A stretch of 64,000 bases of DNA from the NCBI RefSeq assembly GCF_024345395.1, contig NZ_JAGQBA010000001.1, forward strand, positions 496,001 to 560,000, given 5' to 3'. This document shows, piece by piece, positions 9,331-17,193 of this stretch. The translations under genes and the position numbers were made by a program. The notes beneath the pieces were generated by a model, which was not told where the DNA came from, ran no database searches, and worked only from the letters and a program-made list of their open reading frames with translations. Each line of letters starts with the position of its first letter. The stretch's first letter is position 1. The DNA comes from Cyanobium sp. Tous-M-B4. Lineage in GTDB: Bacteria > Cyanobacteriota > Cyanobacteriia > PCC-6307 > Cyanobiaceae.

Positions 9331-9654
9331 TCGATGATCTCACTCCATCATCGCCTTCAGCGGATCGCTAGTGGGTATGCAGTCATCGAGCTGATCCTGA
9401 AATGTTGGCACGTTGGTATCGGCTGCTTTGGCACTATTGACCGTCAGCCTGAAGTAGAAGACGACGTGAGAGTGGCACGGCAATTTGTTTAATAATTTAG
9501 GGCAAGATGAATGGTATTGGCTTTCATCTTAACCTGACCTTAGGAGTTGCTTTGCCGGGTGTGATCGGCAATACGACTTCTTCACAATTCGCGGACATTG
9601 CCGCCATGCGTTCGTGCTGCACATCCGTTTGATGCAGGGTGGCCACGTCGTGCT
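9331..9654. other. Non-coding or decayed spacer in accessory patch
   Basis: No convincing gene. On the minus strand an open stretch from about 9510 to a TGA near 9338 reads HVVFYFRLTVNSA then TFQDQLDDCIPTSDPLKAMME. It has no clear start codon and no family I recognise; it may be another decayed piece. The stretch looks less GC-rich than the flanks. Confidence 0.4.
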
Positions 9655-10179
9655 TCAGGGAGTATCCAAGGGCACAATGTCCACCACCAGAGCTTTGGCG
9701 GGGGTGGTGCCTTCATTGCGCCACCAGTGGCTGACGCCGGTGGCTTCGAAAGCCGCTTCGCCAGGGCCGATCACCCTGGGGCTGAATCCAGGACCACGCC
9801 GCTCCGTCATTTGCCCTTGGAGGACGTAGGCGACGCCAGGCCGTTGATCGTGTTGATGCAGGGCGATGCTGCCGCCAGGGGCAATCGTGAGCTCCCGCAG
9901 CCGCAGTTCCCTGCCCTGCATTGCGCTGAAGTCCTGTCCGAGTGATTGAGCCCCAAGGCGCTTCACGGCCAGCACGCCTTGGGTGTGCGTGGGGCCATGG
10001 GTTGGATCGAGATGTTCATGCGCAGGCACCACGGAAAATTGTGGCTGGCTGAGGGCGGGCGCTTGGCCGCTCATCAGAACAGCTGCGGGCAGCAGTGAGG
10101 TGGCAACCGTCATCAATTTGGTGGACTTGCTGATTGGGAACCGCTTCAGAAAAGACCTCATGGCTTTTGTCGCTGACAT
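9655..10179 (-). CDS. Secreted cupin-domain protein
   Basis: 174 residues. The N-terminus has a basic segment (MRSFLKRFPISKSTK) and a hydrophobic stretch ending before ALSQPQ, so export is predicted; a lipoprotein box is not evident. The cupin motif is HQHDQRPGVAYVLQGQMTE near residues 110-130, where the two His are potential metal ligands, followed by GPGEAAFEATGVSHWWRN, the second cupin motif with another His. Small single-cupin proteins bind metal or small ligands and the enzymatic role cannot be read. The ATG at 10179 opens the signal peptide. It belongs to the accessory patch with the RTX esterase. Confidence 0.8.
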   Translation of the reverse strand: MSATKAMRSFLKRFPISKSTKLMTVATSLLPAAVLMSGQAPALSQPQFSVVPAHEHLDPTHGPTHTQGVLAVKRLGAQSLGQDFSAMQGRELRLRELTIAPGGSIALHQHDQRPGVAYVLQGQMTERRGPGFSPRVIGPGEAAFEATGVSHWWRNEGTTPAKALVVDIVPLDTP

Positions 10180-10678
10180 GTGATTGGTGCACTCAGTTCA
10201 TTCTAGATTCCCATTTCCGCTATCTTGAGCTCTGCTGATACATCTATTTCCCCAGCGCAACTACCAAATACTTCGCTCTTTGTCTCCATCGCGGATGCTA
10301 TTGTTTCTTCTAAATCTCACTGCTATCTGATGCCACCCGTCTGGGATTTGATTGAGGCGTAACGCTTGGAGCAAGCAAGCAGGCTTGGAGCCAATTGCAG
10401 AAAACTTGGATCCCAATCACTGATGGCGTCACTCTCGAATCTGTGCCGCAGTGCCTGTAGTTGTTAAAGAGACATAAAATCCCTTTCTGACCCCTGTTGC
10501 CTTGGGATTGGTTTGGATATGCCGTGAGATTTTCAGCACCCGTCTATGTTCTTTAGGGGGAATATCAGTGGCGTAATACCTTGCCTCCCAGAACGACTGA
10601 AATCCCGGCCAGCTGTCCAGGGGGTCTGCCGATGTGGCTCTGGCCGCAGCGCTATAGGGCGATGAACCAGAAGGCGGC
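10180..10678. other. Long intergenic region, visibly more AT-rich, no supported gene
   Basis: About 500 bases upstream of the cupin gene. A minus-strand open frame (10429-10698) reads WPGFQSFWEARYYATDIPP and onward, but its first codons are antisense to the relA fragment, it has no good start and no recognisable family. It should hold the cupin promoter; I cannot place it confidently. Confidence 0.4.
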
Positions 10679-10835
10679 GGCAACCACGGCATCACCATTT
10701 ACCGCCAGGACTGCTCCAACGTCGTCCAGGTGCCGGCCGGTGCGTTGTAAACCCGCCTCCGAGACGCGCCCGCGCCGCTACTCGGTGCAACTGCGCATCG
10801 AGGTGCTCGACATCGCCCGCACAGGCATCGGCTAG
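10679..10835 (+). pseudogene. Decayed second copy of the relA/spoT 3' end
   Basis: The sequence matches relA 7119-7265 and then jumps to 7441-7472, ending at the same ATCGGCTAG stop. About 175-185 bp of the ACT domain are missing, joined at a short shared GTGCT word. Further small deletions (after GTGCCGGCC) and point changes break the frame. The copy's stop still overlaps the stop of the minus-strand small gene at 10832, which looks like the original relA 3' boundary. The intact relA is 3.2 kb upstream, so the esterase-cupin patch lies between the two copies. Confidence 0.88.
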
Positions 10836-10981
10836 GGCAGGGTGAAGCCGGAGGTGTTGAGGTGTTTGAGGTCGAGCATCACCAGCGTCAGCCAAACCAG
10901 AAGGGCCAAGCCGCCGACGGCGCCGAAGCCAAGCAGGAGGGTCGACAGTGCTGAGCGCGCAGATCCCTTGCCGTTCGTCAC
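10832..10981 (-). CDS. Small single-span membrane protein, unknown
   Basis: Candidate 49-residue protein from GTG at 10981, with AGGGGC a few bases upstream as ribosome-binding site. It has a Lys/Arg-containing N-terminus, one strong hydrophobic helix (LLLGFGAVGGLALLVWLTLV), and ends LKHLNTSGFTLP. Its TAG overlaps the stop of the relA fragment tail to tail, the kind of compact junction seen elsewhere in the window. No family recognised. A longer upstream extension is antisense to other genes and is not supported. Confidence 0.5.
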   Translation of the reverse strand: MTNGKGSARSALSTLLLGFGAVGGLALLVWLTLVMLDLKHLNTSGFTLP

Positions 10982-11132
10982 AAGTGCCCCTGAATTCGAG
11001 TTGATCCTCTCACTGTTGGGGTGTTTGCCTTCTAGCGGTGAGCTGGAGGCGCGGCTGGCGCGGTCGTGACGTCCGCTACAGCGTGTCTTTGAAGGCCCAG
11101 TTACAACCAGCCCATCCAGCGCAGGCGATGCC

Positions 11133-11321
11133 ATGACTTCCGAGCAGGCGGCCCAACTGATAGACGACACCCTGGACCTAGTGCACCAGCGGCTCCAGGA
11201 CCTGCAGGCCCAGGCCCTGCCGCGCGAGCAGCACGCCTTGGCCGAGGAATTCCGCGAATGGCGCCATCCCGTCGGCGGCCATATCGACTTGATGGTGTTT
11301 CCCGGCCCCGCCAATTCCTGA
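11133..11321 (+). CDS. Small hypothetical protein
   Basis: 62 residues from ATG 11133: MTSEQAAQLIDDTLDLVHQ and onward. It is mostly predicted amphipathic helix (LQDLQAQALPREQHALAEEF), with a C-terminal WRHPVGGHIDLMVFPG. No membrane segment or signal peptide. The strongly charged helical composition and GC-rich third positions resemble a real gene rather than a shadow frame, and it lies just upstream of mnmE in the same direction. I do not recognise the family. Confidence 0.55.
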   Translation: MTSEQAAQLIDDTLDLVHQRLQDLQAQALPREQHALAEEFREWRHPVGGHIDLMVFPGPANS

Positions 11322-11365
11322 GCAGGGCGTTCGATCTTCGGGCGCTTTGGCGTTGAAATGGGGTC

Positions 11366-12751
11366 ATGCCAGACCCTGCCGGATTTGCTGACACCATCGC
11401 CGCCGTGGCCACCGCCGTGGCACCGGGCGAGGGCAGTGTGGCGATCGTGCGGATTTCTGGCCCCGAGGCCGAGCCGATCGGCCGGCAGTTGTTTGCGGCC
11501 CCCGGCCAGCAGAGCTGGGAGAGCCACCGGGTGCTTTACGGCCATGTGGTGGATCCTGCTAGTGGCGAGCGGCTCGATGAGGCCCTGCTGCTGCTGATGC
11601 GGGCGCCCCGCAGCTTCACCCGCGAAGACGTGGTGGAACTGCACTGCCACGGCGGCCTGGTGGCGGTGCAGCGGGTGCTGGAGCTGGTGCTGGGGGCCGG
11701 GGCGCGGCGGGCTCTGCCGGGGGAATTCAGCCAGCGGGCGTTTTTAAACGGCCGGCTCGACCTCACCCGCGCCGAGGCGATCAGCGAAATGATCACGGCC
11801 CGCAGCCGCCGGGCGGCCCAGTTGGCCATGGCGGGCCTTGATGGCGGCCTGCAGCTGCGCATCGGCGCCCTGCGCGAGCGGCTGCTGGATCAGTTGGCGG
11901 AGTTGGAGGCGCGGGTGGACTTCGAGGAAGACCTACCCCCCCTTGATGGTGCGGCGGTGACGTCGGAACTGGCGGCGGTGCGGCTTGAGCTGGAGCAGCT
12001 GGTGGCTGAGGCGCGCCAGGGGGAGTTGCTGCGCCGGGGCCTGAGGGTGGCGATCGTGGGCCGGCCCAACGTGGGCAAATCCAGCCTGCTCAACCTGCTC
12101 AGCCAGCGAGAGCGGGCGATCGTGACCGACCTACCGGGCACCACCCGCGACCTGCTGGAAAGCGAGCTGGTGCTCGACGGCGTGCCGCTCACCCTGCTCG
12201 ACACCGCCGGCATTCGCCCCACCAGCGACCGGGTTGAGCAGCTGGGCATCGAGCGCTCCCGCCAGGCCCTTGCCGCTGCTGATGCGGTGCTGTTGCTGTT
12301 TGATCTCAGCGCCGGCTGGAGCCTGGAGGATCAGGCCCTGCGGGAGCTGGTGCCCGAGGGCGTCGTGCTGCTGGTGGCGGGTAACAAGGCCGATGGGGCT
12401 GGTCTGCCGGTGGGTCTGGTGCCCCCTGGGGATGGGGAGCCGGCAGATGTGCGCTTCTGCGCCCTCACTGGCGCCGGCCGCGACGAGCTGGTGGCGGAGC
12501 TGCTGCGCCGCTGCGGCGCTGGCTGCCTTGAAGGGGTGCAGGTGGCACTCAATGTCCGCCAACGGGATCTGGCGGCGGCGGCAGCCCTGAGCCTGGGGGC
12601 TGCCCTTGAAGCTGCGGCGCAGCAGCTGCCCTGGGACTTCTGGACGATTGACTTGCGCGCCGCCGTGCGTGCCCTCGGTGAGATAACAGGCGAGGCGGTG
12701 AGCGAGGCGGTGTTGGATCGGGTGTTTTCGCGTTTCTGTATTGGCAAGTAG
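11366..12751 (+). CDS. mnmE: tRNA-modification GTPase MnmE (TrmE)
   Basis: With MnmG, installs the carboxymethylaminomethyl/taurinomethyl-type modification at wobble U34 of tRNAs. 461 residues, typical length. The N-terminal folate-binding domain opens DTIAAVATAVAPGEGSVAIV. The G domain has GRPNVGKSS, the DLPGTTRD G2 region, LDTAGIR (G3) and GNKAD (G4). The C-terminus ends FCIGK, whose Cys is the hallmark of MnmE. Start ATG 11366 fits the conserved N-terminus. Divergence from close relatives cannot be judged by eye. Identification is secure. Confidence 0.96.
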   Translation: MPDPAGFADTIAAVATAVAPGEGSVAIVRISGPEAEPIGRQLFAAPGQQSWESHRVLYGHVVDPASGERLDEALLLLMRAPRSFTREDVVELHCHGGLVAVQRVLELVLGAGARRALPGEFSQRAFLNGRLDLTRAEAISEMITARSRRAAQLAMAGLDGGLQLRIGALRERLLDQLAELEARVDFEEDLPPLDGAAVTSELAAVRLELEQLVAEARQGELLRRGLRVAIVGRPNVGKSSLLNLLSQRERAIVTDLPGTTRDLLESELVLDGVPLTLLDTAGIRPTSDRVEQLGIERSRQALAAADAVLLLFDLSAGWSLEDQALRELVPEGVVLLVAGNKADGAGLPVGLVPPGDGEPADVRFCALTGAGRDELVAELLRRCGAGCLEGVQVALNVRQRDLAAAAALSLGAALEAAAQQLPWDFWTIDLRAAVRALGEITGEAVSEAVLDRVFSRFCIGK

Positions 12752-12805
12752 GTCCTTTCCCAAACTGCCTCTTGCCAAACTGCGATCACTTGATGATGTG
12801 AATCG

Positions 12806-13582
12806 ATGGTCAACCCCCGCGCCCTGCTTGCCGCCGTGGCTCTTTGCGCTGGCCTGGTGCCAGCAGCCGCTGCTGCTGAAAAGTCGGCGGCGGCGGCTCC
12901 GGCCCAATGCAAATCACCCGCAGCTGGCACCTTTGTGGTGCTCGGTAGCGGTCAGCAGCGGGGCGAACCTACGGCCCTGCTGATGCAGGAGCGCTGGTTT
13001 GCCGATGGCCGCATCGAAGGGGTGCGCTACCTGCGGGAGGGTCGCCGTTTTACGGAAGATCGCTACAGCGGCCAGGTGAAAGCCGATACCAACTGCTGGG
13101 CCCTGGTGGAGCGCCAGGGTTCGGCCGGTGCCATGGCTGACGCGGTCGCCCTGGACGGCCTGGGCCGGCCGCGCACTTCCCTGGTGGTGGCACCCAGTGA
13201 GGTGCTGTCGTTGCGCTACGTGGCCCAGGCCCCAGGCGCTTGCCGGCCGGAGCAGCTCGATGGCTTGGTCACCAGCCAGCAGCAGGGCCAGAGCTGGCTG
13301 GCTGGCAGCTGGCAGCCCAATGCCGTAGTGCAGCGGGAGTGGTGGCAGGCAGGGGCGGTGCAGGGCCTGGCCCTGGCGAGCTATGCGGGCCGCCAGGACC
13401 GGGTCACCTACAGCGGCAATCTCAAGCTGGCTGCCAGCTGCCTGGGTTCGATGACCCAGAGAGATTCTGCGGGTGTCTCCTACAACTACAAAGTGGTGCT
13501 GCTCGCCAATGGTGGTGGCTACGTCTACCTTCAGACCGACCCAGACAACCTCACCCTTGGTTTGCTGCAGCATCAGCGCTGA
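12806..13582 (+). CDS. Secreted protein with two tandem internal repeats, unknown function
   Basis: 258 residues. It has a signal peptide (hydrophobic ALLAAVALCAGLVPAAAA, cleavage after AAA). The mature part holds two related ~75-residue halves: QERWFADGRIEGVRYLREGR...YSGQVKADTNCWALVERQGSAG, and QREWWQAGAVQGLALASYAGR...YSGNLKLAASCLGSMTQRDSAG. Each has one Cys in the same place, suggesting internal duplication and possibly a disulfide. No enzyme motif seen. Its last 10 bp overlap the convergent permease gene. Likely periplasmic. Confidence 0.75.
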   Translation: MVNPRALLAAVALCAGLVPAAAAAEKSAAAAPAQCKSPAAGTFVVLGSGQQRGEPTALLMQERWFADGRIEGVRYLREGRRFTEDRYSGQVKADTNCWALVERQGSAGAMADAVALDGLGRPRTSLVVAPSEVLSLRYVAQAPGACRPEQLDGLVTSQQQGQSWLAGSWQPNAVVQREWWQAGAVQGLALASYAGRQDRVTYSGNLKLAASCLGSMTQRDSAGVSYNYKVVLLANGGGYVYLQTDPDNLTLGLLQHQR

Positions 13583-15171
13583 GGCCGCAGGCCCCAGCGG
13601 GTTGCCAGGAACACCAGGGCCATTACGGCGTAGCCGAGGGCCCAGCTGCGGCCCACGCCCCAGCCCAGCTGCAGCACGGTGTCGGAGCTGGTGAATTGCC
13701 AGGCGTGGATCACGCCAAACCAGGACAGCAGGGCGGCGATGGCTGCGCAGGCCGCCGCCGCCAGCAGGCGGGCCTCGATCACGTACACGAGCATGCCCGC
13801 CAGCAGCATCGCCGTGATGATCTGGCCTTGTTCAAGGGCGAAGGCCCCGGCGGCCCACACATCGGCCTGGGCCAGGGGGGCCAGCATGGCTGGCCCAAAG
13901 GGGTTGGTGCCCGTGCCGCTGCCACCGGCCCGCAGCCCAGCTTTCAGCATCAGGGCGCCCCAGCCGGCTAGCCCGGGCAGCAGCCCCAGGGCCACGGCCG
14001 GAGCATGGCGAGGCGGCGTGGCCTGGAAGGCCTGGGCAGCGATCACCAGGCCGATGTAGAGCACGATCGCCATGCCGGCTTCAATCGGCACCAGTTGGCC
14101 GACCACGCCAAACAGGCCCAGCAGGCAGGCGGCGCCCATCACCACGCCATTGAGCCAGGAGTAGCCAATGCGGGCGCCCATGGCCTTCCAGCCCGGGTGG
14201 CCGATGTAGATGGTGGTGGGAAAGCAGGAGCCCAAGGTGGCGGCGGCCAGGGTGCCGATGCCATTGATCAGCATCGAGCTGGGCACCGGATAGCTATCGC
14301 CGGCGGCTTCGGCGCTCTCCAGGTTTTGCAGCGAGCCGATCACATTGAAAAGTCCCATCGGCACTATTACCCCCAACCAGGGCACTAGCTGGCCGCGCGC
14401 CTGCCACAGGTCAGCCAGTTGCAGCTTGGGTAGATGGAGCCCAATCAGGGCCGTGCTGCTCTGCCAGCGCACTGGATCGAGGTCGATCAAACCATTGGCC
14501 CAGGCCAGGGCGATGCCCAGCAGCACGGCCACCAGGCCGGCGGGCACCGGCCAGCGCACCGGCGCGTAGTAGCCCACCAGGATCACGGCCAGCACTGCCA
14601 GCCCCACCACCGGTTGGGCGTAGGTGCGCAGCAGGAAGCCCAGGGCGATGTAGCCCAGAGCAATGCCCGCCAGGGTGGAGAGCAGGGCTGCGCGAGGCAG
14701 CCAGCGCTGCAGGCTGTTGCCGATGAAGGCACCGGAGCATTCGATCAACCCCGAACCCAGGCAGGCGATCAGCCCGGCTCGCCACGAGAGGGTTACCGCT
14801 GCGGCTGGATCCAGGCCCTGGCTCAAGGCCGTCAGCTTCACTGGCAGCATCACCAGAAACACATAGGCGAACAGGCTCACCGTGTTGATGCCGTAAGGCA
14901 GGGCGGTGCGGTCGTCGCGCCCCTCGCGCTGGTCGAGCTGAAAGGCCTGGCGGGCGTAAGCCAGGTTGCCGACCACCAGGCTGATGCCAGTGGCAGGCAG
15001 GATCGCGCCGAAGATCAGGCTGTCGGGATAGCCGAGTACGCCGCGGCAAAGGGCCACGATCAACAGGATCTGGATCAGGTTGTCGAGCCCGAGGCCGAGG
15101 AAGCCATCGAGGTCACCGGCGGTCCACCAGCGGGGTTTGCCCATGCCAGCGCTCTGATGCGAAGTGCTCAT
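13573..15171 (-). CDS. NCS2-like purine/pyrimidine (xanthine/uracil-type) permease
   Basis: Inner-membrane transporter of roughly 532 residues with 12 or more hydrophobic segments. It begins WWTAGDLDGFLGLGLDNLIQILLIV, typical of the xanthine/uracil permease relatives. It has LPYGINTVSLFAYVFLVMLP and SCFPTTIYIGHPGWKAMGAR, the latter corresponding to the substrate-helix region. Start: ATG 15171 (MSTSHQ) preferred; ATG 15192/15189 and a later MGKPRWW are alternatives. Upstream, nadC starts divergently about 45 bp away. The substrate is inferred only from the family (nucleobases or similar). Confidence 0.82.
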   Translation of the reverse strand: MSTSHQSAGMGKPRWWTAGDLDGFLGLGLDNLIQILLIVALCRGVLGYPDSLIFGAILPATGISLVVGNLAYARQAFQLDQREGRDDRTALPYGINTVSLFAYVFLVMLPVKLTALSQGLDPAAAVTLSWRAGLIACLGSGLIECSGAFIGNSLQRWLPRAALLSTLAGIALGYIALGFLLRTYAQPVVGLAVLAVILVGYYAPVRWPVPAGLVAVLLGIALAWANGLIDLDPVRWQSSTALIGLHLPKLQLADLWQARGQLVPWLGVIVPMGLFNVIGSLQNLESAEAAGDSYPVPSSMLINGIGTLAAATLGSCFPTTIYIGHPGWKAMGARIGYSWLNGVVMGAACLLGLFGVVGQLVPIEAGMAIVLYIGLVIAAQAFQATPPRHAPAVALGLLPGLAGWGALMLKAGLRAGGSGTGTNPFGPAMLAPLAQADVWAAGAFALEQGQIITAMLLAGMLVYVIEARLLAAAACAAIAALLSWFGVIHAWQFTSSDTVLQLGWGVGRSWALGYAVMALVFLATRWGLRPQR

Positions 15172-15216
15172 CAGACTGGCACCACCCATCATGGGAAGGC
15201 CTGCTCCGGAGGGGTA

Positions 15217-16086
15217 ATGCCTGCTGCCCATCTGCCCTTCACCCCCGAGCTGGAGCTGCAGCTGCGCGCCTGGTTGGCAGAAGATATCGGTCGCGGCGAT
15301 CTCACGGCTGCGGCGCTGGCTGGGCGCCTTGGCCGGGCCCACTGGCTGGCCAAGGCGCCCGGGGTGTTTTGCGGCGGGGTGCTGGTGGAGCCGCTGTTCC
15401 GCTTGCTGGATCCGGCGCTGCGGGTGCAGTTGCTGGTGGTTGATGGTGAGTCGGTGGTGGCAGGACAGCGGCTGCTGGAGCTGGAGGGTGGAGCCGCTGC
15501 CCTGGTGGCCGGTGAGCGCACGGCCCTAAACCTGGCGATGCGGCTTTCCGGCATCGCCACCGCCACCGCCGCCCTGGTAGTCGAGCTCGAGGGCACGGGC
15601 GTGCGCCTTGCCGACACCCGCAAAACCACGCCGGGCCTGCGCCGACTTGAAAAGTACGCCGTGCGCTGCGGTGGCGGCAGCAACCACCGCCAGGGCCTCG
15701 ATGACGCCGCCATGCTCAAGGAAAACCACCTGGCTTGGGCCGGTGGGGTAGCGGGTGGTTTGGAGGTGGCGATCGCGGCGGTGCGGGCCCATGCTCCTTG
15801 GCCGGCCCGGGTGATTGTGGAGGCGGAAACGGCGGCTGAGGCGGCGGCGGCGGTGCAAGCGGGCGCCGATGGGGTGCTGCTGGATGAATTCCCGCCGGCC
15901 CAGTTGCGGCAGCTGGTGCCCGAGTTGCGCAGCCTGGCCTCCGGCCGGCAGCTGGTACTGGAAGCCTCAGGCGTGCAGCCCGAGCAGCTCCGCGACTACG
16001 CCAGCAGCGGCATCGACCTGATCTCCACCAGCGCGCCGATCACCCGCAGCGCCTGGCTTGATCTCAGTATGCGGTTTGATTTTTGA
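15217..16086 (+). CDS. nadC: Nicotinate-nucleotide pyrophosphorylase (quinolinate phosphoribosyltransferase)
   Basis: Converts quinolinate and PRPP to nicotinate mononucleotide in de novo NAD synthesis. 289 residues, the normal length. It has the N-terminal WLAEDIGRGDLTAAAL, GERTALNLAMRLSGIATAT, the PRPP/quinolinate-binding DTRKTTPGLRRLEKYAVRCGGG and the C-terminal LEASGVQPEQLRDYASSGIDLIS. The ATG at 15217 follows GGAGGGGT at a good distance. Much longer in-frame extensions upstream are antisense to the permease and are rejected. A promoter-like sequence for grrP lies just after its stop. Confidence 0.96.
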   Translation: MPAAHLPFTPELELQLRAWLAEDIGRGDLTAAALAGRLGRAHWLAKAPGVFCGGVLVEPLFRLLDPALRVQLLVVDGESVVAGQRLLELEGGAAALVAGERTALNLAMRLSGIATATAALVVELEGTGVRLADTRKTTPGLRRLEKYAVRCGGGSNHRQGLDDAAMLKENHLAWAGGVAGGLEVAIAAVRAHAPWPARVIVEAETAAEAAAAVQAGADGVLLDEFPPAQLRQLVPELRSLASGRQLVLEASGVQPEQLRDYASSGIDLISTSAPITRSAWLDLSMRFDF

Positions 16087-16092
16087 GCCCAG

Positions 16093-16121
16093 TTGGCAGT
16101 GGCCCCGAGCCTCTGCATACT
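16093..16121 (+). promoter_or_regulatory. Sigma70-type promoter of the grr operon
   Basis: TTGGCA at 16093-16098, a spacer of exactly 17 bases, then CATACT at 16116-16121, close to the TTGACA/TATAAT consensus. Transcription would start near 16128, upstream of the GTG at 16146 and downstream of the rival TTG at 16083, which supports the chosen grrP start and makes grrP-grrA-grrM separate from nadC. Confidence 0.55.
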
Positions 16122-16145
16122 TCGGTTAGTTCATGTCGAGGTTGG

Positions 16146-17162
16146 GTGGCAGCACCAAAGCGCAGCTTTTCCAAGCGCAGCTCTCGCTTAGCTGGCCTTG
16201 GTCGCCGGCTTGCTGCTGGCGTCGGAGCTCTCGGGCTGCTGGCCGTAATGCCGGCGGCGGTACAGGCCCAATCCCAAACCAAACCCCCGGCCCAACCCCC
16301 AGCAAAGCCCCAGCAGGAGGGGGCGGTGCAGCGGGCAGCGCGCAGCGGCCAGCTGGTGCTGAGTGGTTTCGCCGACGTCCCACCCCTAATGATGCTGAGC
16401 CCCCAGGGCCAGCCCTCCGGCTACGGCATCTTGGTGGCTGAGCGTATTGCCGCTGAGCTCAGCCAGGCCGTGGGCCGGCCTGTGAGTGTCCGCTTTGCAC
16501 CGACTGGCGATCCGTCCAGCTTGGTGAACAGCATCACCAGCGGTAAGGCGGACCTCGCCTGTGGCCTGCCGTTCAGCTGGGAGCTGGACATGCAGGTGGA
16601 TTTCTCGCTGCCGATCGGCCTTTCCGGCGTGAGACTGCTGGCGCCCAGCGGGCGTTTTGATGGCAGCCCGGCCGCTCTGGCGGGAAGGCGGATCGGGGTG
16701 GTGCGCCAGTCGCTTGGTGAAACCGAACTGCGGGGCATGCAGCCCAAGGCCATCCCCGTCGCCTTTGACAGCCTCAAGGCTGCCGTGGCCGCCATGCAGG
16801 CCGGTAGCGTCGATGGCGTAATTGGCGACACGATCGTGCTGGCGGGGCTGGTGCGCCAGCAGGGTCTGCCCGGCTTGGCCCTCAGTCCTGCTTTGCCCTA
16901 CGAGGCCTATGCGGTGAGCTGTGTGCTCGCCGAAAACGACTCGGCCTTCCGCAACGTGGTCAATCTGGCGATTGCCCGGCTGCTCCAGGGCTATCTCGAT
17001 GGCCAGCCAGACACGGTGACCGCCGTGAACCGCTGGCTTGGTCCGGCGAGTGCGCTGGGATTGCCCGAGTCTGTGATCCGCGCCAGCTTTGAGGCTGTGC
17101 TGTTGGGGGTTGAGACGATTCGCCCCGTTCTTGAAGGTCAGGCTGCTTCGACCGCCCGCTGA
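16146..17162 (+). CDS. grrP: GrrP: orphan periplasmic substrate-binding-like protein of the grr RiPP locus
   Basis: About 338 residues. The signal peptide has a basic N-region (KRSFSKRSSRLAGLGRR), hydrophobic LAAGVGALGLLAVMPAAV and QAQ cleavage. After a Pro/Gln-rich linker (KPPAQPPAKPQQEG) comes a type-3 solute-binding fold (ABC amino-acid-binding class) with MLSPQGQPSGYGILVAERIA, SITSGKADLACGLPFSWE, GRRIGVVRQSLGE and MQAGSVDGVIGDTIVLAG. No ABC permease or ATPase is near, as known for GrrP members. The GTG start at 16146 follows GAGG at a 5-6 base spacing; TTG 16083 would precede the promoter. It precedes the precursor gene by 31 bp. Role inferred: binding or handling the modified peptide outside the membrane. 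Confidence 0.8.
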   Translation: MAAPKRSFSKRSSRLAGLGRRLAAGVGALGLLAVMPAAVQAQSQTKPPAQPPAKPQQEGAVQRAARSGQLVLSGFADVPPLMMLSPQGQPSGYGILVAERIAAELSQAVGRPVSVRFAPTGDPSSLVNSITSGKADLACGLPFSWELDMQVDFSLPIGLSGVRLLAPSGRFDGSPAALAGRRIGVVRQSLGETELRGMQPKAIPVAFDSLKAAVAAMQAGSVDGVIGDTIVLAGLVRQQGLPGLALSPALPYEAYAVSCVLAENDSAFRNVVNLAIARLLQGYLDGQPDTVTAVNRWLGPASALGLPESVIRASFEAVLLGVETIRPVLEGQAASTAR

Positions 17163-17193
17163 TCCCCTCGCTGAAACCCTTTTTGTAGTTGTT

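Noticed and set aside
10429..10698. 89-codon minus-strand frame with WPGFQSFWEARYYATD
   Set aside because: Partly antisense to the relA fragment, no good start or family; left as undecided spacer.
14434..15216. N-terminal extension of nadC by about 260 codons
   Set aside because: Antisense to the permease; nadC begins at the conserved ATG 15217.
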